Positions 1 through 11,396 of a stretch of DNA of 64,000 nucleotides are shown piece by piece. Source of the stretch: Branchipolynoe longqiensis. Lineage: Eukaryota > Annelida > Polychaeta > Phyllodocida > Polynoidae. The stretch is from NCBI GenBank assembly GCA_030323885.1, contig CM059193.1, forward strand, positions 51,984,749 to 52,048,748. Direction: 5' to 3'. Numbering within the stretch: the stretch's first letter is position 1; each line of letters starts with the position of its first letter. Made by a program: the position numbers and the translations under genes. Under the pieces are notes generated by a model. It had not been told where the DNA came from. It did no database searches and was given only the letters and a program-made list of their open reading frames with translations.

Positions 1-19
1 TCTCTGTCTACCAGCCTCT

Positions 20-231
20 CTCTCTTTTAATAGAATTTAATAGAACATGTTACTGTAGACTTTTGATGTGCATGTTTTCATTTCAAATATCTGCAAATAT
101 AACCTTTTAAAATCAAAGCTAATCCTACTTCAACATGAAATGAGGTAGATTATAATGACCAAATTAATACAATTCTCCCTGAGGGGGCAGGCAGAAACTC
201 CAAACTATTGGACTATGCAACGGAAAGCTTA
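20..231 (-). mobile_element. MITE-T fragment (3' half)
   Basis: Degenerate partial copy of the TTAA-flanked MITE family seen complete at 27823-28169, in reverse orientation. The recognisable pieces are the 'aacatgttactg' block, the 'caaatatctgcaaatataacc' type block and the terminal 'ttggactatgcaac'. The outer end beyond about 221 has decayed. No coding capacity. Confidence 0.7.
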
Positions 232-1682
232 AAGACTTACCTGTTACAGATTGATTTCCAATTAGTCTAATTTTATATCAAGCCACACTAGGTGTACCCA
301 ATAGCCTATGGTGTATGTTGAGATGTTAATATGCACTGTTCATGTATGTATGCATATTTATCCAGGTATTTAGACTCCCCTGTAACATGCGCAGTAGATA
401 GTTCAATGTCATTGTAAAGTCCACGGCGGGAATCAGTGATTGTGGAGGCAGGTTATAGTGAAATCAATACAGGCAAAGAGAAGGGAAGAGTATAAAGAGT
501 GAAAGAAGAGAGAGAGCCAAGCCCTCAGTTTCATTATGTATATGGTACGTGGATCCAGTATAGTATATCACCTGACCACATTCTCCCAATGAGAATCAAG
601 CATCTACAGCTCTACCAATGAGAATCAAGCATTTCTATGTCCCCATGGTTACAGTGATCTTCCCACCACCACCCCGCAGTGAGGCTCCCTTGGCCACCAC
701 CTGCCCTGAGCTGAGTGTGTGGTGATCCATGACTAGCAGAGGGAGTAGTTGGTAGAGCTCCAAGTGCCCCTTACACACTATCTGACTAACACACAATGAC
801 TATTTACCCATGAATCAAGTACCACCAGCAACTACATAACATCTATGCACCTGGCCATATATACCCGTTTCACAAATAGAACATTTGCATTCCCCCACCA
901 GTGCATCATTATCGGAATATTTTACACCATGTCACCAGCAAAGGCCGCATTCATGGCTGAAAGCTAGCGGTAGCTATTCCGTCAGTTTTGTCAATCAAAT
1001 TCGTGATGCATAATCTAGTATGCCAATATTATTGAGGCTGCAGTGTTGCATACCTCAACACTTCTGTTTTGCTCTATGTTGTTCATATGTGTGTTTGTTG
1101 TTATTAGGAACTATGCATTTGTTCTTTACATTGGTAGAGAGCTTCAGCATGCTATTTACATTAAACGTGCGTTGACACATTCAAGTCGCAGTATGAGTGG
1201 AGTCGGCACAGACGTCCAATGTACTCAGGGCTGGCTTTCCCTTCAGTACACATATGGCATCAAGTGAGGACTACTGAGTCCCGCCGACACCCATCATGAC
1301 ATTGTGTATGACATGTTCTTCAATGCACGGGATCATGCTATGCAACTTATTGTTTGGATGTTCATCTCATTCATGTTGCCATTTTGATTTGATATATTTG
1401 AGAATATGCGGTCTCAGATGAGCATGAGGGATTTCAACCTGGTGCTACAACACCATTCACAGCCATTCTCACTCATTGCTAAAGTCATGTAGGTTACAAT
1501 GATCAACCTAATCTATTTATCTAAAAAGAAAATAAGGGTACACATTCAAAAGTATTACATTTTAATTATCGGATCTAATAATTATAAAAACATAGCTGTA
1601 CAAAGTACAGAAGAAAGTCACATATCAGGCCGATACCAGCCTGAAACATCACACGTATCCAACATGACACATCCTATTTCAT
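232..1682. other. unassigned non-coding stretch
   Basis: I see no gene here. The only open frames are short (74-77 codons) with no recognisable motif. There are no clear terminal repeats or tandem arrays. Composition is AT-rich and ordinary for this window. Confidence 0.5.
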
Positions 1683-1697
1683 TGCACTTATTTTGGT

Positions 1698-2027
1698 TGG
1701 TTGTTGGAGTGTTACGTCCTAGCAACATCTAAGGTCATATCAGGACAGGTACCGACTTGTGATAGTGTGCACTCATGGCGACTTTATAGTGCTTCCCCAC
1801 TGGGAAATCAGATCACTGGCACCGTGACCTTATATCCCACTCAGTCACATTATCCTGACCCTGAGCTAACCAGTCCTTGCCCTATCCTATGAATACTGAG
1901 CACTAGGGTAGGACTGCGGAAAGACAGTATTAATTTTATAAGTCATTGGTTTCACTCGACTGGGAACTGAACTCCCGATCTCCCGCACGCGAGGCCCGCG
2001 CTCTACTGATTCGGCCACTGCGCCCGG
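1698..2027 (-). mobile_element. SINE-1 (tRNA-derived), full length with target duplication
   Basis: A tRNA-like head lies at the right end, read on the minus strand, with an A-box-like 'gccgaatcag' and a B-box-like 'agttcccagtcg' region. The body is shared with more than ten copies in the window, and the tail is (CCAA)n-like, seen as 'ttggttggttgttgg' on the plus strand. A 15-bp imperfect target duplication flanks it: TGCACTTATTTTGGT at 1683-1697 and TGCACTGATTTTGGT at 2028-2042. Such elements are transcribed by RNA polymerase III and mobilised by a partner LINE; that is family knowledge, not shown here. Confidence 0.9.
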
Positions 2028-2042
2028 TGCACTGATTTTGGT

Positions 2043-3360
2043 ATCGTCATAGATAATCTGGTAACCCACAACATGTATGAAAATGATGGAGAGCATTCTT
2101 CATTCATGAAAATCAAATTGAATCATTGATAAGCATTTGATAATGGCCTTGTTTAATAATAGACACAATAAAGAAAGACTGCATGGAAACTGGGAACTAT
2201 ACAAGGCTTTACAATATCTGCCTCATCCCTTTTGAGTTGGTGCCATATTTGTATGTATAGTACTTTATTTCAGTTAGAAGTAACTCTTCTCATACATAGC
2301 TAACTTCGGAGTTATTTGCAGTGAAAACATATAAAATAATGTTCCTGTGCATTTTCGAAAATAAGGGGCTTATATGATTTGCAGGAATGAGAGGTTATAT
2401 TAAATTCACTTAATATTCGTTCATTGCAGCAATTGAGATATTGGAAAATATGTTAGAGATTTCTAATGCATCTAATTTAATAACTTCATTCAGGAATACT
2501 TCATTAACGGCTATGTGTTTAATAATATTTAAACCTTTATTTCAGTAGCAGCGCAAGGCATGAGACAATATGTTTTCTGTGTTCACACCACAGAGTGGCA
2601 ACCAGCAGAAGGTCATGCAACAACGAATATCAAGATAACAACATGAGCAACAATCAATGATGGTATCAAAATGAAACATATCAGGTTAAAAATATGTGTA
2701 ATATAACTGGAATGCCCGGCCGTCAGAGCCCCAGAAATACCACTTACTCTTCCCAGGTGCGTTCTGACAACTGTCTGTCAGTTCACACCTGATGCCCCTC
2801 TCCAACAAACTCATAAGCAAGAAAGGGAAGACAAGTCGTGCAAGATTGAGAGTGAAGAAGTTGTGCTTTATTGGCATCAACTCTTGTTCACCTAATGGCG
2901 ACCTATCACCCTGATTCCTTACCTTCTGTCCACACAGAGCCTCATTACTCTCTTTAGTATGTATATGAATCAGTGCCTACAGCCCATTGAACTGGAGTCC
3001 CATGGTTGTTGCACACATCTCAGTTTGTATACGAAAGGTGGAGCATCAGACAGAGTGTCTGGGTTCCTGCCCAAGAGAAGAGTGTGTCTCACTCAAGAGT
3101 CAAGAGTAGAGTGTTCACTTCAAGAGTCCATCCAGAAGTCCCCTGCTCAGAGTGTCTGGAGCAGTGTGTATAGGATAATCAATATCAGAATGAGGCTTGT
3201 GTGGTCAGGTGGGGAAAAGGGGTGCAGGTTACTGCGCCTCCCACAGTCAGCCAGTCGTTGAATGTAGGTTAGATTAAGGTATGGCAGATTTTGGTTGATC
3301 ACCCACCTAATAGTACGGATAAATACGTTACAGTGTGGATCCCGGTCATTGCCTTGAGTT
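2043..3360. other. unassigned non-coding stretch
   Basis: No gene or clear element recognised. Around 2230-2340 there is weak resemblance to the MITE-T interior, too diverged to call. The 100-codon open frame at 2959-3261 shows no motif. Confidence 0.4.
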
Positions 3361-4005
3361 CTAAAGCCCTGGTCACATAGCCGTTAGTGGACGATGTGGA
3401 ACGTAGTGGAGGTTAATGTAGTTGAAAGTAGTTGAAAGTAGTTTGAAAGTAGTTGAATGTAGTTGAACATAGTTGAACGTACTTGAACGTACTTGAACGT
3501 ACTTGAATGTACGGTCATCCGTACTAGTCCTTGATGTTAACTTGGTAATAACGTGGGTGAGCCGTGATCTCTAATAAAATTGTTGTACATGTTCAAAAGA
3601 GCGGTATGTTAGAAGCTGAAATTCGAACGTAGTAGAACGTAGTAGAACATACCTCTCAATGTACTCTATCATACTCTAGCATACTCTAGAGTAGTCTAGC
3701 AAACTCTACCGTACGTTGACCTGCACAAAACCATGGCTGTTCCATGCCGCGCATGCCGTGGTCACATAGCTGTTAGTGGATATAGTTGAACATAGTTGAA
3801 CGTAGTGGAGGCTAATTTAGTTGAAAGTAGTTGAACGTAGTTGAACGTAGTTGAACGTCCGGACCATGACGTATTTATCTGTATCATTCGGTGGCAAAAG
3901 GTGCCGTATCTTAACATATTTCAAAGTAATTTAACAAACTTACACCACGTTTGAACCACGTTAGCCTCTACTACGTTCAACTACATCCACTACCAGCAAT
4001 TAATC
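3361..4005. mobile_element. non-autonomous element with 11-bp subterminal repeats
   Basis: Two direct copies of a 'cctggtcacatagc' type start lie at about 3369 and 3763. Each is followed by tandem 'gtagttgaacg' 11-bp repeats (3418-3510 and 3786-3855). The right end at 3945-4000 carries the inverted complement ('cctctactacgttcaactacatccac'-like, given only in part here). The layout suggests a MITE or fold-back element with repeats near its ends. No coding capacity, no resolved target duplication. Confidence 0.6.
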
Positions 4006-4973
4006 GGCTGGTGTGGATGGGTGGGTAAGTAATAGTGAGACGGGATCTGCTGAGTGATGGGGATTATTTTAATTCCGTCCACTCACCTGGAATATTAATG
4101 TTGAGCCTACACATCTTACTTTTATGGAGAGAGGCCTTCTGCATGGTCAAATAGCATTAGCATCATATGAAATTCCGAGAATACACTTAGTAGAGTTGCA
4201 TGGCTTTATGTCCATACTTGTAGGTGCTACAATAATCCTTGTGTGGGTGGACTGACTTCAAATGGGCCTTTGGCTTCAGTTTATTTGTAAACACATCATC
4301 CACAAACTATGCCTACGTGTATGTACAATTATTATCTTTCAGCTACATATTCTAATACCGGGTTATTCTTGTGGTTCTTTATTGTGTGTGTGCTCTGTCA
4401 AACAGCAGTACTCCATGAAGGCGAGGCATTAATCGGGAATAAAGGGTCTTTTATTGCGGAATATTGTCCGATGGGTTCAGGAATGTAGTCAAATTGAGGA
4501 TGCCGGTTTGACGCCCCCCTACCAAGCACTCGCCACAGTTCTCCCTGGGGACCATCAAGGCCTGACGGAGGTTGGATTTTAACTCTCAACCCTTTTGTAT
4601 GTCTCTCATACAAAGAGGTGTGGGTGGGTGGGTGGGTGGGTGAAGAGATGGGAGGTGCTAGAGGAATGGCGGCTGCAGCAGTTGTGAATCCGGTGGTTTG
4701 ATTTTAAATTAAAGTCACGTGACCACAGTTCGGGTGGTTGGACTGGTGGTGCCACCTGGAGTGACCGGCGTGCAATGTTTATCGGTTAGCCGCCTGGATA
4801 GTGGTGTGACAACTTTGCTTGCAGCCGCTCGATGGTTCAGATCTGTTGGTTCGATCCGCCATCTACAGTAGGTGGCGCCACCTCCTTGGTGGTCAGTATT
4901 AAGTCAATGGTATGGTTCGGCCATTGTGTACCACCCATGAATTGCCCATGTTACGAATAACATGAACCATCTA
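4006..4973. other. unassigned non-coding stretch
   Basis: No gene recognised. A short (GTGG)n microsatellite lies at about 4619-4643. The rest shows no terminal repeats I can pair. Confidence 0.4.
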
Positions 4974-5172
4974 CCGTAAACCCTCCCAGACCTCTCTAAC
5001 CTCCAACCTCCAGAGATCGACCACTCCCTATGTCATTGTCAATTGCTTTATCCCAAACACTCGCCCATACAATGCCATTGTAACGATAAAACACACTCTC
5101 TAAACCGACCACTTAAAGTGGACCATTTAAAGTTAGTCCAATGGACGGTCGATTTAAAGAGTTTTACTGTAC
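4974..5172 (-). mobile_element. pogo/Tigger-like MITE, degenerate
   Basis: Diverged reverse-orientation relative of the element at 40494-40667. It shares 'cgcccatacaatg', 'gataaaac', 'ggaccatttaaagt' and the end 'aaagagttttactgta'. The family termini (CAGTAAAACCTC type, TA flanks) are typical of pogo/Tigger members of Tc1-mariner. Internal, non-coding. Confidence 0.65.
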
Positions 5173-5279
5173 TATGAAATATTAAATAATGAAAACTATG
5201 ACCGAATAGGTAAGAGCAGGCAGGTCGCGGTTTCGAGGTCTGGTATTCAGCTCTTGGCATGTTTGGCATGTTTGGCATT

Positions 5280-5395
5280 TTTTTACATCAAATATCTCCA
5301 ACGTTATCCATTTATTATTTTTTTAAGTTACTTCAAACCAGACGGTTAAGTCTAATGACTTGTTTTTGATGCAAAACAGTAATAGTATCGTGGTT
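5280..5395 (-). mobile_element. possible MITE-T remnant
   Basis: The block containing 'catcaaatatctcc' followed by 'aagttacttcaaacc' resembles the interior of MITE-T in reverse orientation. Ends are lost. Confidence 0.3.
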
Positions 5396-5415
5396 CCCCT
5401 TGTTTTGTAGCTATC

Positions 5416-5556
5416 TGTAATGTATGTAATGTATGCACGCATAACTAATTAGCCCACGGACGTCGGTATGACACAGGTCCCGATAGGGGCACCGGGCTGA
5501 TATTGAAACCTAATAAACACTTGTTACCCAGACTCCAACGTATCCACATCATTACA
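5416..5556 (+). repeat. 5' LTR of Gypsy-type retrotransposon
   Basis: The 141-bp LTR has perfect 7-bp terminal inverted repeats, TGTAATG at the start and CATTACA at the end. A related sequence starting at 10515 is the truncated 3' LTR. It contains a 'taataaa' polyadenylation-like motif near 5509. It is followed immediately by a primer-binding site and gag, which fixes the orientation. Confidence 0.88.
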
Positions 5557-5574
5557 TGGTGTCAGATGTCAGCC
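5557..5574 (+). promoter_or_regulatory. primer-binding site of the Gypsy element
   Basis: The sequence beginning TGGTGTCAGA directly abuts the LTR end, the expected place for the tRNA 3'-end complement that primes minus-strand synthesis. This TGG-start form is common in animal Gypsy elements. The tRNA identity was not determined. Confidence 0.7.
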
Positions 5575-5589
5575 GCCTAACAGCACAAC

Positions 5590-6360
5590 ATGGCGTTATC
5601 GGGGCTGAAGCTGCCAGCACCACTAAATCTGCAGGAGAACATGGCCATGATCTGGAAAACCTGGCTAAGCGCATATCAAATATATGCAACAGCCACAGGT
5701 GTGATCAACAAACTGAGAAGGTACAGTGCTCCATATTTTTACATGTGGCGGGCATTGAGGCCCAAACATTATACCGAACAATGAAAATCCAGGTATCGAA
5801 ACAGGATAAGATAGCACCCATTTGAAAGGCATTTGAAACATACTGTGAGGGCAAGACAAACATTATAGTAGTCAGGTATCAGTTCAATTCGTACAATAAA
5901 AGTGATGAGAGCATGGACACATTTATATGTGAACTGAAGATCAGAATCACATATTGTGACTACGGCAACAAGGAAGAATGCATGTTTTGCGATAGGATTG
6001 TGTGCGGTGTGAAAAACAACAAACAATGGGATCTACTACTACACACACCAAAGCTTACACTCGATTGCTGCATCGAGACATGCCGCCTGAGCGAACACAC
6101 CACCAAACAGCTAAACAAAGACAAAGAAGAAGGAGCAGAAGCCCGAGTAGACCACATAGTAAAGCACAAGTGGAGAAACACAAGAAATTGGACACAACGC
6201 GACCCATAAAACAAACAGTCGACACAATGCAGAAAAAGTGGATATCTATACGCAATAGGAGTGTGTCCTGCAAATGGAAAAGAGTATGCAGGATGCAAAA
6301 AGATAGGCCACTTCATAAAAGTATGCAAAGCTCCAAAACCAAGACCTCTCAACGAAATCA
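5590..6360 (+). pseudogene. gag: Gypsy Gag, frameshifted and interrupted
   Basis: The capsid-like region starts in one frame (MALSGLKLPAPLNLQENMA) and moves near 5715 to another frame reading 'KVQCSIFLHVAGIEAQTLY'. A TGA at 5823-5825 interrupts it, and it continues through 'DTFICELKIR' and 'DRIVCGVKN', which are typical of Gag from K02A2.6-like Gypsy elements. A second stop ends that frame at 6209. A nucleocapsid knuckle follows at about 6285-6325 in the same frame: the last three ligands of a C-x2-C-x4-H-x4-C pattern are present (GCKKIGHFIKVC) but the first Cys position is Tyr. Gag would package element RNA into virus-like particles; this copy cannot make an intact protein. Confidence 0.8.
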
Positions 6361-6361
6361 T

Positions 6362-6790
6362 GGTAGACCGGAACAACATCCCGAAAGCGAAGAAGAAACC
6401 TCAACAGATAATGTGTCAGACGAGGAGGACAAGCTCTTCATTGGTGAGATAGCTGACAACAAACACGGGAGGACGAACCTATGGTCCACAGACAACAACA
6501 TTGGTGGAACCAGCATACGGTTCAAACTAGACACTGGATCTGAGGCCAATATTGTACCCATCGTACTGATAAAAACAATGCAGAACATAACAGTACAACC
6601 GACAGCATGCCACCTTATCACTTACTCATGCGAGAAGATCAGCCCGGAAGGTGAGGCGGCCATCAAGGTGAATGGCACACAACTACGTTTCCAAGTGACG
6701 AAAGAGGGCAGCCCAATCCTTGGCAAAGAAACGTGTGTCAAACTCAACCTCCTAGTGCGAGTGGACAAAATCGGAGCTGCACGAACATAC
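6362..6790 (+). pseudogene. pol: Gypsy Pol: aspartic protease domain
   Basis: The open frame 6002-7381 carries, after an acidic linker (SDEEDKLFIGEI), a retropepsin-type active site DTGS at 6530-6541 followed by 'EANIVP' and a hydrophobic flap region. The protease would process Gag-Pol. The upstream part of this frame overlaps gag in another frame and is probably not translated as written. The frame change from gag to pol could be natural or mutational; I cannot tell from one decayed copy. Confidence 0.8.
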
Positions 6791-7500
6791 GATGACAAGG
6801 CCAAAGAAATGGTAAATAAATATGAGGATATTTTTAAAGGCATTGGTACCATAAAAACTAAAACTAAAGTACATGTTGATAATACCATAGAACCTGTCAT
6901 AGACCCACTGAGGCATATTCCACATGTCATCAAAGATGATGTAGATAAAGAATTAGATAAAATGTTAAAGTTAGGGGTGATTGTGAAGCAATGTGGAGCA
7001 ACTGCATGGGTCAACTCGATAACTATAGCCCGAAAACTGGGAAAGATGAGGATTTGTTTAGACCCCACTAAATTAAATAAAGCAATTCTTAGAGGCCCGT
7101 ATCCAACGAGAACCATCAAAGAGGTAGTAGCAAAAACACATGGTGCCAAATATTTGTCTGTACTAGACGCAAATAGCGGATATTGGCAAATCGGTCTAGA
7201 TGCTGAAAGCTCTAAACTGTGCACATTTAACACACCCTGGGGGAGATACTGCTACACCAGGCTGCCATTCAGCATAAAAACGGCCCGGGATATTTTCATA
7301 TACAAAATTAATGAAATTCTAAAAGATCTACCAGAGTCAATGTCATCACAGCTGACATTTGAGTATATGGAAATACAGTAGAGGAACATAACAAGAATTT
7401 ATTATGTGTGCTAGACAGAGCTAGAAAGGTAGATCTATGACTGAATCCAAATAAATCCATAATATGTGCAACGCATGTCAACTATTAGGTCACATCCTAA
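6791..7500 (+). pseudogene. pol: Gypsy Pol: reverse transcriptase, catalytic YxDD box lost
   Basis: The expected Gypsy RT order is seen: 'GVIVKQCGATAWVNSITIARK', 'MRICLDPTKLNKAI', 'YPTRTIKEVV', 'YLSVLDANSGYWQIGLD' (first catalytic Asp near 7166) and 'CTFNTPWGRYCYTRLPFSIKTA'. Where the YxDD box should follow, the frame reads 'FEYMEIQ' and stops at 7379-7381. The downstream RT text ('EEHNKNLLCVLDRARK') resumes in another frame. A small deletion therefore removed the catalytic Asp pair. The enzyme would copy element RNA into DNA; this copy is dead. Confidence 0.85.
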
Positions 7501-8160
7501 CGCAAACCAGCCTTAAGCCGAACAAACAACAAATCGAGGCAATAATTAACTTGCCCACACCGAATGATAAGCCACCCATTCTAAGATTCTTGGGGATGAT
7601 GGGATACGTAAGTAAATTCATTCCAAACATGGCGTAAGTTGCAAAGCCGCTACAAATTTTGTTTAACAAAGACACAGCATGGCACTGGGAAGATGCGCAG
7701 AAAAAAGTATTTGGCGAATTAAAAACATAATTGATGGATGCACCGGTTCTAGCATTCTATGACGTAAGAAAGAAATCCAAATTGCAAGTAGATGCATCAA
7801 ATTGGGGGCTCGGGGCCACTCTATTCCAAGACGGGAAACCGATCGCTATGGTATCGAAAGCTTTGGATGATAGAAAGAATTGTTAGCAATTTGTTTTGGA
7901 TGCACCAAGTTCCATGAATGTATATCTATGGTAAAGAAGTCACAGTAGACTCTGACCACAAACCCCTAGTGGTCATTATGATTAAATTGTTACATAAACT
8001 CTCAGCACGAATGCAATGCATGAGAAGGAGACTGCAAAATTATAAGTTAACTATCACACATGTAAAAGGATCAAAAATGTATTTTGCAGACACCCTTTCC
8101 AGAGCGTATGTAAACAACACGGAACCGAATAACCTGTTTGATGCCAAAATGTTGTCCGCA
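7501..8160 (+). pseudogene. pol: Gypsy Pol: RT connection and RNase H
   Basis: Text from more than one frame reads 'LPTPNDKPPILRFLGMMGYVSKFIPN', 'LQILFNKDTAWHWEDAQ', then RNase H-like 'KLQVDASNWGLGATLFQDGKPIA'. A further block, 'EVTVDSDHKPLVVI' to 'HVKGSKMYFADTLSRAY', is typical of the end of Gypsy RNase H. Stops near 7634, 7728 and 7885 interrupt it. The intact 151-codon frame at 7918-8373 is the 3' part of this domain and runs into the spacer before integrase. Confidence 0.85.
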
Positions 8161-8369
8161 GCAATCAACATGGTAGACGCCAACATCAAACGCATCAAAC
8201 AACACACCAAACGAGATGATACACTAAAAGAGTTAGTAAGAGTCATCCAGGCCGGCTGGCCTAACCAAAACAACCAAGTAAGGCATGACATAATACCATA
8301 TTTCACACACACACACAAAATCACAATGCACAACAAGATTACACTGAATATAATAATAATACCAAAATC

Positions 8370-9390
8370 ATGACAAAAAGATATGTTAAACAAACTGCAT
8401 GAGGCCCATTTAGGGACAGTCAAAACCAAACAGCTAGCGCAGGATTATATGTTTTGGCCCGGAATGGACAAACAAATCGAAGATAAAGTGGACACGTGTC
8501 AAATATGCCAAAGTTTCAGAGATTTCCAGCAATCTGAACCACTAATCAATCATGAAATACCCGACATACCATTTGACAAAATTGGCATTGTTTTCTTCCA
8601 GATAAAGGATAAAACATTCCTATTAATTGTATACTACTATTCAAAATTCCTTGAAGTCATTGAAATGACAAACACGTCAAATAAGAATAATATGAAAGAA
8701 TCGAAGTCTGTATTCGGCCATTACAGCATACCACACATGGTAGTATCACACAATGGTCCACAATTCTAAAGCGGAGAATATAAAGAATTTGTGAAAGAAT
8801 ACAATTTCAAGCGCTGTTTCTTGAACCCAATATACCTACAAAGCAACGGACAGGTAGAAAGATACGTTCAGACAATAAAGAGAATGATAAAAAAAGGCCA
8901 AACTCGACAACAAAGACATGAACATTGCATTATTAAACTACAGAAATACAACATTGACAGGTATGAACACATCACCAGCATAACTACTCATGAGCCAGAA
9001 ACTAAAATCATATCTCCCGACAGAAGCAAAACAATTGAAACCGAAACAACAGAAATCTAAAACAAATCAAATAATAATAAATCAGCAACAACAAAAAAAC
9101 TTTGACAAAAGAAAAAAAAAACACACAAACCGCCACACATCAGGAACAAAGTAAAATACCAAAACCACAGAAAAGAATGGGCATCAGGACACATAACAAG
9201 GACTAACAACCCAAGAAACAGAGACTATGAAATAATGAACACAGAAAACAACACAATACGCAGAAACAGAATACAGATTTTTAAAGTAGCTGAAAACAAC
9301 GACAACCAGCAACCAGCCGAAAGTCAATTATATAGAACAAAATACTGTAGGCAGCAAATAAGACCTGTAGAGCGCATGGGAATAACATGA
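8370..9390 (+). pseudogene. pol: Gypsy Pol: integrase with altered catalytic triad
   Basis: The zinc-binding HHCC region is well kept ('LHEAHLGTVKTKQLAQDY', 'MDKQIEDKVDTCQIC'). In the DDE core the first Asp position reads 'KIGIVFFQIKDK' (Val), the second reads 'VSHNGPQF' (His for Asp), and the third, in 'SNGQVERYVQTIKR', keeps Glu. A stop follows 'GPQF' at 8767-8769. After a gap of A-rich, frameshifted sequence, a Pol C-terminal tail ending 'RPVERMGIT' stops at 9388-9390. The enzyme would insert element DNA; this copy is inactive by several independent lesions. Confidence 0.83.
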
Positions 9391-10094
9391 TTAAACTGCC
9401 ATTAAAACATAACATAACATTAATGTAACATAATATAAATTAATGAAAGCATAAAGATAAGGAGGCGGGGAGTGACCGAGCCAATAGCCATTAAGGCGAA
9501 ACACACACACCAATTAAAGATAAGAAACCCAAATCGACAACCTTATCAATAAAAGGCCTCATTAAAAAGGGGATAAGGTAGACCAGGCTCACAGCGAGCG
9601 ATGGGAAATGGAAACACAACTGCTCACTTGGAGCACACAGTGGGAAAGTCTGACAATATCTGAAACCCACCTGAAAATGAAACAATGTAATCTCGATGTT
9701 AGTCTAAGATGTGCATGCTCATTAAATATAACCTTTGTAAATTGGCTAAAGCGTACATCAGCTATCGGACACTAAAGAGGGCACCTGATTACAAAGAAGA
9801 GACACCCAGAGACTGTAACAAAGCCAAACACGACTAAACATATTTATCCAAGACATATATTTATTTCGGCAAACAGACACAAACTATTATATAAAACATT
9901 ACGCCTGTAGCATTGTATATTGCACTTGACCGAACATGTGTTATTCTAGGATGCACCCAGACATCTGAGTATCATGTGACTATGTTTTTATTGCAGCAAA
10001 CGAAACCTGAACATTCAAGCACGACAAGTGCATTATAGCTGTCACTCAGTTATATAGCGGTATAGCGAATGGTAGACAGGAAGTGTGAACACTT
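9391..10094 (+). other. 3' internal non-coding region of the Gypsy element
   Basis: Lies between the Pol stop and the SINE-2 insertion. A purine run at 9459-9474 resembles a polypurine tract but is not followed by the known LTR start; a better tract sits at 10506-10514. No further gene (no envelope-like frame) is seen. Confidence 0.5.
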
Positions 10095-10440
10095 ATTTGT
10101 CTCTCATTTTTGTCGTCGTCGTTTTTTTTTTTTTTTTTGGTACATTAGTTGTCCGAAGCAGGGGATATCCCAGTCACAGACAACTGGTCTTCCCCTCTCC
10201 ACTGCTGGTCGCTAGAAAGCCAGAGCCTACACTTTTACCGACCCAAGGGATTTTTAACCTCCCACACCACATAGACATGGTATGAGAGCAACCGGCCTTT
10301 GATGACGCTGTAAGTTATACACAGCGGTGTAAATCCAAATTGGCAGAGCTAGGGGCACGGGGAATCGAACTGCCGACCCTCAGATTAGGAGTCTGACCTA
10401 GAAAAAAGTCAGACACTCTAACCACTCCGCCACAGAGAAC
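10095..10440 (-). mobile_element. SINE-2 (tRNA-derived)
   Basis: Read on the minus strand, the right end is tRNA-like: 'gtggcggagtggttagag' (A box) and 'ggcagttcgattcccc' (B box), followed by a body and an A-rich tail, seen as a T run at 10120-10138. A second copy lies at 63750-63992. It appears inserted between the internal region and the 3' LTR of the Gypsy element, hence is younger than it. Confidence 0.85.
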
Positions 10441-10505
10441 GCCACTCTGAGTAAATACTCGGTCAATTGATTACCATGTACAATTAATTGCATGACGGTT
10501 CCTGT

Positions 10506-10514
10506 GAAAGGGAG
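10506..10514 (+). promoter_or_regulatory. polypurine tract of the Gypsy element
   Basis: The run 'aaagggaga' immediately precedes the start of the 3' LTR-like sequence, the expected position of the plus-strand primer. Confidence 0.6.
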
Positions 10515-10588
10515 ATATAATGTATGTAATGTATGCATGCATAACTAATTAGCTGACGGACGCCAGTATGACGGGGGTCCCGAAAGGG
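10515..10588 (+). repeat. truncated 3' LTR of the Gypsy element
   Basis: Matches the first about 75 bases of the 5' LTR (start 'taatgtatgtaatgtatgc', then 'gcataactaattagc' and 'ggtcccgaaaggggcac') with scattered differences. It ends abruptly after 'gggcac'. The missing 3' half means no right target duplication can be read. Confidence 0.8.
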
Positions 10589-10734
10589 GCACTATCTAGT
10601 GCATGAATTCTTTTTCTCCTCCCACATCTCCCGACCTACTGTGAGTCTGTTAGTTCTACAATTTGTTAGTTGCTTGGTTATCGTCAGTTGTTTTCCCTGA
10701 CTGCCTTCCTCTTGTTGTGTTAGTGGTTATTAGC

Positions 10735-10785
10735 TATCTCAAAGCAAGGCAGAAACTCAAAACCATCGATCTATGCAACTTTAAA
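10735..10785 (-). mobile_element. MITE-T terminal fragment
   Basis: Contains 'ggcagaaactcaaaacc' and the end 'ctatgcaactttaa', the standard terminus of MITE-T plus its TTAA. Confidence 0.7.
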
Positions 10786-11110
10786 TGATAACACTCTATA
10801 CACATTTAGCACTCATTTCCAGAATTGGCACACGACCCGAGTTTTATCAGAGTGTGCGTGTGTGTGGGGGTGGGGGGTGGGGGGACAACCTTATTAACCA
10901 ATCCGAGCTCCTCAGGGAGTTGTCTGACAGAGTCTTCAGAGCAAAGGGACTTTGGCTATTAGGGCTGAACCCCGTCCACCCACCCATCACAAGCCCCCCT
11001 CCAAACACACACTCACAGACACACACCCAACCACCCTCAACCTTTTTTCCGGCCAATAAGCTGATCCGAAAGCATAAATTCCTCATTTTTATTCCCAGTG
11101 AAACAGATTA

Positions 11111-11385
11111 GGTTTGTTGGGGTTTTACGTCCTGGCAACATGTAAGCTCAGAATGGGTACAGACTTGTGACAGTATCACAGTGTCTTGAGACAGTGAGCA
11201 CTTTTGGTGAATATTTATAGTGCTGCCCCCAATGGGATACCGTGCTGCCGGCGTCGTGACCCGATAAGCCTCCTCTCCTCCCTCACCCCGTCAGCAAGCA
11301 CACACTCAATCACATTATCTTACTGCTGAACATACCAGGCATTGCGCGTGCCTGATACTTCCGAGTAAGTCAATTAGTTACTGTT
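11111..11385 (-). mobile_element. SINE-1 copy, degraded
   Basis: Tail 'gttttacgtcctggcaacat', then 'tttatagtgctgccccc' and 'cacattatctta', all diagnostic of the SINE-1 body in reverse. The tRNA head is largely lost. Confidence 0.75.
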
Positions 11386-11396
11386 TCCTCATTGAA

